Assembly (NCBI GenBank): GCA_963971305.1
Contig: OZ020303.1
Coordinates: 15,311,184 to 15,375,183 of the forward strand
DNA length: 64,000 bases
Source: Arcuatula senhousia
Taxonomy: Eukaryota > Mollusca > Bivalvia > Mytilida > Mytilidae
Direction: 5' to 3'
Below the pieces are notes generated by a model. The model was not told where the DNA came from. It did not search any database and worked only from the letters and a program-made list of their open reading frames with translations. The position numbers were made by a program, and so were the translations under genes. Below, in pieces: positions 37,101-49,100 of this stretch (within the stretch, counting starts at the first letter, position 1; each line of letters starts with the position of its first letter).

Positions 37101-40100
37101 TCATAATTAAAAATTACTCAATGAAAGGTCTATAGATAGAAATTACTGCAGCAGGATGACACATGTTGACAGAAAATCAATACAAATTTGTCATGTCAAT
37201 AGTTTTATAAGCTATTCAATGAATTACATAATGTCATCATGACCTTTACTTTTTGTCCTAACAAAATTGTCCGTGAGTCATCCTAATGATGTTTATAAAT
37301 AGAAATGACACATATTGACAGTAAATCAATACAAACATGTCTTTATAAATTACAATATGTCATCATGACCTTTATCTTTGTCCCATCAAAATTTTCCATG
37401 AGTCATCATAATGATATGTTTAAAAATAGAAATGACTCTAGCATCTTGACAGAAAATCAATACTAACTTGGCATGTTGCCAGTTAATGTTAAACCTATGG
37501 GGAAAACAGAAAATCTTTAATCGGCGATAATTTGAAAATGTCTGCTTCGATCCACTAGAAAAAAAATTTGATAAAACTTTAAATTATAGTCTAAGCATAC
37601 TATAAATTTTGAAACATTTAATCCAGTGGTTTTATCAAAAAGCTTTGGACAAAACTCATTATTTACCTGTAGCAGACGACGCATGTTCACTGAGAAAATC
37701 AATACCAACTTGGCTTTCTGCCAACCAATGTTAAACCTATGGGAATTTTTAAATTTTAAAATCGCTATAATTTAAAAATGGCTGCTTTGATTTCGAAAAA
37801 AAAGTTTTAGATATAAATTCAAACAAAAGTCTAGGTGCATTTAAAATTTCAAGTCTTTTGGTCAAGTAGTTTTCTCACATTAGTCTGGACAAAATTCATT
37901 GGAAAAATCAGAATAATAACTAGATATAAATGCCATTTCAAGAAATAGCATATGTCACTCCACTTTGTGTGTAAAGTTTATCAAGTACATGTTATAAGCT
38001 CATTGAATTAATATATGTCACCATGACATTTACCTTTGTTCAAGTAAAATTTTTTTCACAAGATTTATAATTATAAATTACTCAATGAAAGGTCTATAAA
38101 TAGAAATTACAGCAGCAGGATGACACATGTTGACAGAAAATCAATACAAACTTGTCATGTTAATAGTTTAATAAGCTCTTCAATGAATTACATTATGTCA
38201 TCATGACCTTTACTTTTGTCCTAACAAAATTGTCCATGAGTCATCCTAATGATGTTTATAAATAGAAATGACACATGTTGACAGAAAATCAATACAAACT
38301 TGTCTTTATAAATTACAATATGTCATCATGACCTTTACCTTTGACCTATCAAAATTTTCCATGAGTCATCATAATGATATAATGATATGTTTATAAATAG
38401 AAATGACTCTAGCATCTTGACAGAAAATCAATACTAGCTTGGCATGTTGCCAGTTAATGTTAAACCTATGGGGAAAACAGAAAATCTTTAATTGGTGATA
38501 ATTTGAAAATGCCTGCTTCGATCCACTAGAAAAAAAAATTGTTAGAAATTTAACTTATCGTCTAAGCATACTTAAAATTTCAAAACATTTAATCAAGTGG
38601 TTTTCTCAAAAAGCTTTGGACAAAACTCATTTACCTGTAGCAGACGACGCATGTTAACTGAGAAAATCAATACCAACTTGGCTTTCTGCCAGCCAATGTT
38701 AAACCTATGGGAATTTTAAAATTTTAAAATCGCTTTAATTTAAAAATGGCTGCTTTAATTGAAAAAAAAATTAATTTTGGTATAACTTCATATTCAAGTC
38801 TAAGTACATTTCAAATTTCAAGTCTTTTGATCCAGTAGTTTTCTCAAAATCGTTCGGACAAAATCATTGGAAAAATAATAATAATAACTAGATTTAAATG
38901 CCATTTCAAGAAATAGCAGATGTCACTCCACTTTGTGTGTGAAGTTCATTAAATACATGTTATAAGCTCTTTTAATTTCTATATGTCATCATGACCTTTA
39001 CCTATGTTCAAGCAAAATTTTCCATGAGTCATCATTATGATAGATTTATAAATAGGAATTACTCAATGAATGGTTTATAAATAGAAATTACTGCAGCAGC
39101 ATGACACATGTTGACAGAAAATCAATACAAACTTGTCATGTTAATAGTTTTATAAGCTCTTCAATAAATTACATAATGTCATCATGACCTTTACCTTTGT
39201 CCTAACAAAATTGTCCATGAGTGATCCTAATGATGTTTATAAATAGAAATGACACAAATTGACAGAAAATCAATACAAACTTGTCTTTATAAATTACAAT
39301 ATGTCATCATGACATTTACCTATGTCTTATCAAAATTTTCCATGAGTCATCATAATGATATGTTTATGATTAGAAATGACTCTAGCATCTTGATAGAAAA
39401 TCAATACTAACTTGGCAAGATGCCAGTCAATGTTAAACCTATGGGGAAAACAGAAAATCTTTAACTGGCAATAATTTTAAAACGCCTTCTTCAATCAACT
39501 AAAAAAAAATTTTGATAGAAATTTAAATTATAGTCTAAGCATACTTTAAATTTTGAAACATTTAATCAAGTGGTTTTCTCAAAAAGCTATGGACAAAACT
39601 CATTTACCTGTAGCAGACGACGCATGTTAACTGAGAAAAATCAATACCAACTTGGCTTTCTGCCAGCCAATGTTAAACCTATGGGAATTTTTAAATTTTA
39701 AAATCGCTTTAATTTAAAAATGGCTGCTTAAATCGAAAAAAAAAATAATTTTGGTATAACTTCATATTCAAATCTAAGTACATTTAAAATTTCAAGTCTT
39801 TTGATCCAGTAGTTTTCTCAAAATCGTTCGGACAAAATTCATTGGAAAAATAATAATAATAACTAGATTTAAATGCCATTTCAAGAAATAGCAGATGTCA
39901 CTCCACTTTGTGTGTGAAGTTCATTAAATACATGTTATAAGCTCTTTTAATTTCTATATGTCATCATGACCTTTACCTATGTTCAAGCAAAATTTTCCAT
40001 GAGTCATCATTATGATAGATTTATAAATAGGAATTACTCAATGAATGGTTTATAAATAGAAATTACTGCAGCAGCATGACACATGTTGACAGAAAATCAA

Positions 40101-43100
40101 TACAAACTTGTCATGTTAATAGTTTTATAAGCTCTTCAATAAATTACATAATGTCATCATGACCTTTACCTTTGTCCTAACAAAATTGTCCATGAGTGAT
40201 CCTAATGATGTTTATAAATAGAAATGACACAAATTGACAGAAAATCAATACAAACTTGTCTTTATAAATTACAATATGTCATCATGACATTTACCTATGT
40301 CTTATCAAAATTTTCCATGAGTCATCATAATGATATGTTTATGATTAGAAATGACTCTAGCATCTTGATAGAAAATCAATACTAACTTGGCAAGATGCCA
40401 GTCAATGTTAAACCTATGGGGAAAACAGAAAATCTTTAACTGGCAATAATTTTAAAACGCCTTCTTCAATCAACTAAAAAAAAATTTTGATAGAAATTTA
40501 AATTATAGTCTAAGCATACTTTAAATTTTGAAACATTTAATCAAGTGGTTTTCTCAAAAAGCTATGGACAAAACTCATTTACCTGTAGCAGACGACGCAT
40601 GTTAACTGAGAAAAATCAATACCAACTTGGCTTTCTGCCAGCCAATGTTAAACCTATGGGAATTTTTAAATTTTAAAATCGCTTTAATTTAAAAATGGCT
40701 GCTTAAATCGAAAAAAAAAATAATTTTGGTATAACTTCATATTCAAATCTAAGTACATTTAAAATTTCAAGTCTTTTGATCCAGTAGTTTTCTCAAAATC
40801 GTTCGGACAAAATTCATTGGAAAAATAATAATAATAACTAGATATAAATGCCATTTCAAGAAATAGCACATGTCACTCCATTTTGTGTGCAAAGGTTATC
40901 AAGTACATCTTAAAAGCTCTTTGAATTACTATATGTCATCATGACATTTACCTTTGTTCAAGCAAAATTATAAATAGAAATTACTGTATCAGAATGACAT
41001 ATGTTTACAGAAAATCAATACAAACTTGGCATAATTTCAGTCAATTTTAAACCTTCCAATGAATTACAATATGTCACCATGACCTTTACCTTTGTCCTAA
41101 CACAATTTTCCATGAGTCATCATAATGATATGTTTATAAATAGAAATGACTAAATCTTGACAGAAAATCAATACTAACTTGGCATGTTGCCAGTCAATGT
41201 TAATCCTATGGGGAAAACAGAAAATCTTTAATTGGCGATAATTTGAAAATTCCTGCTTCGATCAACTTAAAAATTTTTTTGATAAAACTTTAAAATTATA
41301 GTCTTAACATACTTGAAATTTCAATATATTTAATCAAAAGGTTTTCTCAAAAAGCTTTGGACAAAACTCATTATTTACCTGTAGCAGACGACGCATGTTA
41401 ACTGAGAAAATCAATACCAACTTGGCTTTCTGCCAGCCAATGTTAAACCTATGGGAATTTTTGAATTTTAAAATCAATTTAATTTAAAAATGGCTGCTTT
41501 GATTGACTAAAAAAATAAATTTGGTATAAATTCAAATGATTATCTAATTACATTTAAATTTGCAAAACATTTGATCAAGCGGTTTCCTCAAATATCCCTG
41601 GACAAAATTCATTGGAAGGAGAATAATAATAATAAGAAGAAACATAGAATAACAACATGTCACATCCACGATGTGGAGTGACATAATAATAATAAGAAGA
41701 AACGTAGAATAACAACATGTCACATCCACGATGTGGAGTGACATAATAATAATAAGAAGAAACGTAGAATAACAACATGTCACATCCACGATGTGGAGTG
41801 ACATAATAATAATAATAAGAAGAAACGTAGAATAACAACATGTCACATCCACGATGTGGAGTGACATAATAATAATAATAAGAAGAAACGTAGAATAACA
41901 ACATGTCACATCCACGATGTGGAGTGACATAATAAGAAGAAACGTAGAATAACAACATGTCACATCCACGATGTGGAGTGACATAATAATAAGAAGAAGA
42001 AGAAACGTAGAATAACAACATGTCACATCCACGATGTGGAGTGACATAATAATAATAACTAGCTATAATTTGTGTTGGGATGCCAACACACAAGTCGCCC
42101 AAAATCGCCTTGGATACTTTTTCTTCCCATTCAGTACAATAAAATATGTATAGAAATCAAATTTCATTGAAATCAGACAAAGTTCACATTTTCAAGGGGG
42201 GCGGGTGTAGTAAAATGGCTGCCATTTTGAAACCGGAAGTCGGATTTCAAATCTGGTCGCAGATTTGAATTCAGCATACCCGCTTTACCCAGGTGACCAA
42301 TTTTCAAGACGATCCGATGAAAAAAAAATTTCCGCCCACTTTTTCAGACGGCCGCCATTTTGAAACGGCGGCCATCTTGAAAATTTCAAAACTTGATTAC
42401 ACGCCTTTGAGTGACCCACTATCCAATCCAACAAGTGTTATTCAATTTCCTTGAACCGTTTTCTTGTATTAGGGAGGACAGCTTTACGATAAAGAATCAG
42501 AAGAATAATAATAATAATAACGAACGCATTTTTGACCTCATTATAAGATTCGCCATCTTTTAGAACCCCTAGCTACAAAATTTTGTCGAAATCGAAACAT
42601 TTTGACGATTTTCGCATTTTCGGGCCCGAAAAATCACATTTTCGCAAATAACTCGAAAACCGTAAATACCGCTTCAAATTTTTTTTTCGTATTATTGAAG
42701 AGCTCCTTTTGCTCTATTCACCTACAAAATTTCAGCCTCCTACGCACCTAGGTTACCGAGATATTGCAATGTCCTATATTATGAACTTTCGCTAATTACA
42801 CGGAAACGGTGGCCATTTTGAAAATTTCAAAATGTCCGTGCACAACTTCAGTAACCAATCTACCATCCTACAATGTTTCGTGAAAATCCTTCGACTCGTT
42901 TCAAAGAAAACTACCGGACACGTTCATGGGAAGAAAGAAGAAAAAAAATAATAAAAAGAATAAGAAACGGAGTAAAAACAATATGTCTCCAAACTTTCGT
43001 TTGGGAGACATAATAAGAAACGGTGCAAAAACAATAAGTCTCCCAAACTTTGTTTTGGGCGACTTAATAAGAAACGGTGCAAAAACAATAAGTCTCCCAA

Positions 43101-46100
43101 ACTTTGTTTTGGGCGACTTAATAAGGGGTTATACTAACATAGATGTAGATAAGAAAGCTTGTTGACCAAAAAAATAAACACACACATGACACTTCTACTG
43201 GAGAACGAATGCACAATAGAATAGGTTATACGGTCTCAGGGAAAAAACGCTGATAGATTTCTTCGAAATCATTACTATAAAAGGTAAAAAGGAGGCAAAA
43301 GGGACAAAAAGGATGGTTTAACGTGTTATAGTTTAATCTGATTATCTGATGAGCACTCTTTTAATAATCATTGTATTCCTCAATAAAATTTCAGTATTTA
43401 ATAATATCTCACAGTAGTTTAACCATGTCTCTAAAAATAATTCAAAAAAGAGAAAAAAAAAATTAAAAAAACTGTCGTGACTGTATGTTTGTATTTATCT
43501 GTTTTAGTATAGTGCAATTGATACCAGCCCTGTCAGTAAATACATTACACACCCATTTTGGAACTGGGTAGTTGAGGTAAGTGATAGGTAATTAATTTAT
43601 CTAAATTATTGTTTGATGTAAATGAATTCCCTTTGATTTAGAGCTGTCTTTATATTCACATAGGTTAGTAAGCCTGAAGTCACTCTATACATTTTATCTA
43701 AATGACATTTGCAATAACAATTTTGATGCAAGGCACATTTCTGTTTTGATATCAATATTTCAGCTAGTATTATTTACTATAATTTTAGTTTTATCCAAGA
43801 TGGTTGGCTCCAAATCTACTGACATTAACAGGGTTCCTGCAATTAGTAGGGAATTTTTTCCTCTTGACATATTATGACAGGGATTTTTATGCTGCAAGTG
43901 GAGATCACCCAGAACATCCCCCTATACCTAATTGGGTGTGGTTAATTTGTGGACTGAATATGTTCCTATCACACACATTAGGTGAGTACTTGTAGATCAT
44001 TGATGAAATTTCAAATCAAACAGGAAGCAGACATGGGGTAATTGTAATCGGTAATAATAATCCATTGTAATTAATTACAATTTTTCAAGTAATCGAGAAT
44101 AATCGAATACTTTCTTGAATTTCGATTACTTGTAATAAAAAATAATCAATAACTGATTGCGCACAATTATAAAAAACCTTCTGGGACTTCTTGTTTCATA
44201 ACCAATTTTTTTTGTCAAACAGGGAGGTAAGGGGCGTGCCCGTTACGCCTTTCCTAGATCCGCCTTTGCTCTTGTTCATAATAATGCAAATGTATGCCAT
44301 AAAAAGTAGAGGAAGAGAAAATGTAGATATTTTGTCACTTCTTATTATCAATTTTTATTAGCTCACCTGGACCGAAGGTTCATGTGAGCTATTGCCATCA
44401 CTTGGCATCCGTCGTCGTCCTCGTCTGTTAACAATTTTTCAAATTTCTCCTCTGAAACTACTGAACAGAATTTAATGAAAATTGGTATGATTGATCCTTA
44501 GGGTGTCCTGCATAAAAGTTGTGTTTCAATTTTTGATTCGTTAAAAAACATGGCCGCCCTGGCTAAAAATAGAACAGGGGGGTCAGACCGTCAGACTACT
44601 GTTTTTGGCTTGTAATTCAAAAAGTATACGAAATAGTTGAAATCTGATGCCACGCTACTGCTTCAGGATCATAAGTTCTACAAATGTCTCCATTTGGTCA
44701 AAGTTGTCAGATGACCCCTTATAGGGGTTATGGCCCCTTAAAGGTGAAAAATAGCATTTTTTCATGTTTCATGTTTTTGTCCTATAGTATGAAAACTATT
44801 GCAGATAGAGAAAAGCTGTTGCTTGCTTAAATGTTCAGCTCATTAAGCTCTACAAAAGTCTCCATAGGGTCGAAGTTGTCAGATGACCCCTTATAAGGGT
44901 TACAGCCTCTTAAAGGCGAAAAATAGTGTTTTTGGCCTATAAATGAAAACTATTGCAGATAGAGAAAAGCTGTTGCTTGCTTAAATGTTCAACTCATTTA
45001 GCTCTACTAGAGTTTTCATAGGGTCAAAGTTGTCAGAAGTCCCCTTATAGGGGTTACAGCCCCTTAAAGGCAAAAAATAGTGTTTTTGACCTGTAGAATG
45101 AAAACTATTGTAGATAGAGAAAAGCTGTTGCTTGCTTAAATGTTCAGCTCATTTAGCTCTACAAAAGTCTTCATAGTGTCGAAGTTGTCAGATGACCCCT
45201 CATAGGGTTACAGCCCCTTATAGGCGAAATATAGTGTTTTTGGCCTGTAGAGTGAAAACTATTGCAGATAGAGAAAAGCTGTTGCTTGCTTAAATGTACA
45301 GCTCATTTAGCCCTAGTAAAGTCTTCATAGGGTCGAAGTTGTCAGATGACCCCTTTTAGGGGTTACAGTCCCTAAATTAACATGTTTTCATGTTTTTGGC
45401 TTATATAATGAAAACTATAGCAGAAAAAGAAAATTGGTTGGTTGCTTTAATGTACGGTTCATTAAGCTCTCAACAAAAGTCTCTATAGAGTCAAAGTTGT
45501 CAGACAACCCTTAAAATAACATGTTTCACGTTTTTAGCCTACAGAATGAAAACTATTGCTGAAAGAGAAAAAGCTGTTGGTTGCTTAAATGTTCAGCTTA
45601 TTTAGCTTTACAAAGATCTTCATAGGGTCAACATCAAGACCAGGTGAGCGATTCAGGCTCCTGGGAGCCTCTTGTAAAGTTCTACTTCTTGAAATTTATA
45701 ATTAACATGATTAAACATGTTACATATATACTAGTATCAATAAATTGAACTTATTCAGATGGAACTGATGGTAAGCAGGCCAGAAGAACCAAGTCCAGTA
45801 GTCCCCTGGGAGAATTGTTTGACCATGGGTTAGATAGCTGGGCAGCTTTATTTATACCTGTAGCTATGTACTCTGTATATGGAAGAGGAGAATGTGGTGT
45901 GGATGTGTTTAGGGTCTACCTTGTCTCCATTGGTGTACAGTTTTGTTTTATGCTCTCACATTGGGAGAAGTACATCACTGGAGTGTTGTTTTTACCATGG
46001 GGATATGACTTGAGTCAGATTGTAAGTTTAAGTTTAGTACTGGTATAAAGATTTTCTTTAAAATTAAAGATCAGCTGGTAGCAGATCTGAAGAAGAAAAA

Positions 46101-49100
46101 TACTGAATACATCATTTTTTTTTATTTCAAACATGACATACAAATGTATTCATAAATTTATCATGACATTAAAAATCTATACAGTTGTTGTATTATATTA
46201 AAATAGATTAAGTTTTGGATGAAAGAAATTAAGACAAGCTTTTTACCATTCATAGCAGATACTGTTGGACATATTTAGTTGGTTGTGTAAGCAAATCAAA
46301 TGCATTTTTTTTATCAACTAATGATTATCATCATACTGCCTCAGAATCATCATATTAACACCAACTTCCTGTATGTTCAACATGAGCAGGACATGATAAG
46401 CATACAATACATTCCAAATTAATTATTCAACAAATTTTAAGATTGAATTTGATCAATTAAGAAATGTTTTATACACCTTGAATATTTACACGAAATATGA
46501 TATTTTTCTATACAATTTTAATGAGGAATTGATCCATTGTTTGCAGGGTATGACTTTACTGTATGTCATCACTTTCTTTGGTGGACATGATATGTGGAAA
46601 TTTAAATTTCCTGTCATAGGATTGTACCCATCAGAATTTTTTGAAATCGTCTGTTATTGTAAGTATTTAAAGGGAGCTGTCTTGGTTTTTTTAAAGCTTT
46701 TGTAGACTTTATTTTGATTTCTAAAAACCTCTTTATAGATACATGTAGTAATATCATAGAGTTTTTTGATTTATTGATAAAAAATGCAGAAAACAAGTTG
46801 TGTTGATTCTATTTCAAAAAGCCTTAGATAGATATTGATAATTTTTTCCTCCTCCATATGTGATTGTTCATTACTAAAAAAAAAAATCAAACTAAAAATT
46901 AAGAAGACATGAATCCATTTTAACGGTAAATTCATGAAATTCAAGTTTGATAATTATGTTTTCTTTGTAATAAAGTGACTGACAGTATTCTTTTCTTTTG
47001 ACATTATAGTTGGATTTTTTGGTTTGACAATGCCATTTACTTTGTGGAATATTTATGAGTAAGTATTTAAATTTGGATAACCTAAACATCTATCTGAAGA
47101 TTATGATTTTGTGCTTGCTGGATGATTGACAAAGTTGTGCTGTTTCTAAACAGTTGTATACAATCATTAAAAATAGAGATACTGGAAACCAATTTCTATT
47201 GTCAAGACTACTATATTTCACATTTCTGTGTCAGATGGCAATTTTTTTGTGATTCTTTGTAAAAAAAAACAAAAACATGACTATGACTATGAAAATAAAT
47301 TAATTTGCAACATTTTATTTTTCATGAATTTCTGTTCCTTGCGAAATCTGTGAATATAAATCACTAGGGGAGATTAGTTGGTTTTCAGTATACATGCATA
47401 AATCACAATACATTGTGAATACTAAAAGTTTCAAGAGAAATGCCAGCACAAAAAAAGTAAAATTATTGCAATTGTTTTGAAAACTGAATGGTCATATTGC
47501 CATAAAGACCCCATTTCAATATTAAATTTATTTAATTTTTTTTTTCAGTTTATCTTAGTCATATTTTCTTCTTGTATTAGCTCTAAACATGTTTTATCAT
47601 CAGAATCATGATTATGTCAAAATACTTTGCTTTTTAGCTCACCTGAACAAAGGCCATGTGAGCTTAAGCCATCACTCTGTGTCCATCGTCAACCATGACG
47701 TCATCTGTTGTCATCGTCTGTGAACAATTTAAAAAATCTTCCTCTCTGAAACCACTGAACCAGTTAGACTGAAACTTTGCTGGAATGATATATGACATGT
47801 TGGCAAAAAATGATCTTCATTTTTAAGGGATTTGATTAAAAAAATGGTTGCTTTTCTTCAAAAAAGATAGGTAAAATCACTTAAAATTGCTTATAAATCA
47901 GCAACTATAACAGATAGAAAAATCTGAAGGGTCTCAGAATGAAAAGCTCTACTAAAGTCTCCATTGGTCCAAGGTGTAAGCTGACTCCTTATTATAGGGG
48001 TTCTGGCCCTTTAAAGGTCAGAAATAACATTTTTTATGTTTTTGGATTAGAATTAAAACTATTGAAGATAGAAAAAAAGCTGTTGCCTGCCTATTTCTTC
48101 AGCTCAATGAGCTTTACAAAAGTCTCCATTCGGTCTAAGTTGTCAGATGACCTCTTTTGGGGGTTATAGCTCTTTAAAGGTCAAAAACAGTATATAAAAC
48201 TATTGAAGGTAGAGAAAAACTTTTACTTGCTTAAATCTTTAGCTTATTTAATGCTCTACAAAAGTCCCTATTGGGTTAAAATTGTCAGATTTCCCCTTAA
48301 AGGAGAGACCCTTATTGCCCTTAGGACCAGGAAAGAGATTCAGGCTACTGGGATCCTCTTGTTTGATTACCAGTTTGATGTCTGTTTCCATTTGGAGGAG
48401 TAATCTTTTTAATACTACATTGTACTAACATACTACATGTAATTGAAAAAAAAGTTTTAAATAATGTGATATTAATAATAATTTATATTTTGCAGATCCT
48501 ACAAAAATAAGACCGGGAAAATGTTAAATCTGTGGGAGGCTTCAAGGCCCCTCATTCCAACAACCAGTTTGTTCTTATTGATGGTCACGTGGGCTAAATA
48601 CTCCAGTATAGATATTATAGAGTTATACCCCAGAATGTTCTACTTAACTACTGGAACAGTATTTTCTAATATAACAGTAAGTTTTGGTGTTCATACATGT
48701 CATATCAATTCTCTAATGGATATATGATGTAGCAATGGGAAAAAGTGAGAAAATAGATTTAGGTCTGAAAAACCGGGATGCGGAAAAATGCTTAAGAGGT
48801 GAAAACCACAAATTCACTACTACAGTGGTGATGTTTAAGCTTTTGTCGAATTTTCTTATAAAATAGCATAGTCAATGATAAGTATTACAATAAATAGTGA
48901 ATGTTTCTGTTTCAGTTCTTCCACAGATAGTGTGTCTCATAGTTGAAGTTTCTAGTTTCTGGGCCTAATTAACCATTTCAAATAAACTATATTGACGGCT
49001 TGAATCATGAGATAGAGAAATGGAAATACAAAAATGACCAGTAGATATTTAAAATGGAACATCACAAAAAGCAATATCAATGAAACCAACAAAAAATTAT

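Larger units (their letters stand above)
28881..43133 (+). repeat. Head-to-tail chain of (TAA)n-tailed elements in SELENOI intron 1
   Basis: At least fourteen units of two main families plus one singleton join end to end with no unique DNA between them. Junctions read (TAA)n followed by CTAG or CAAG and TATAA-like sequence. 'G' units (six) open with a hairpin, TGTGTTGG-GATG-CCAACACA. 'A' units (seven) open ATATAAATGCCATTTCAAG. Several tails carry a hairpin before the TAA run. No unit encodes a convincing protein. Individual units are listed separately. Confidence 0.85.

Noticed and set aside
41544..42102. Two long open frames of 167 and 175 codons on the minus strand
   Set aside because: Both are read-throughs of the seven-unit hairpin array. 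The peptides are pure repeats of [17 protein letters not shown] or [19 protein letters not shown] type.
28881..43133. A CRISPR-like or classical centromeric satellite array
   Set aside because: Units are of two families in irregular order with transposon-like heads and tails; this is animal DNA and spacing is not regular.
43335..43365. Second CTGATGA hammerhead-like core
   Set aside because: No stem II hairpin and no GAAA follow.
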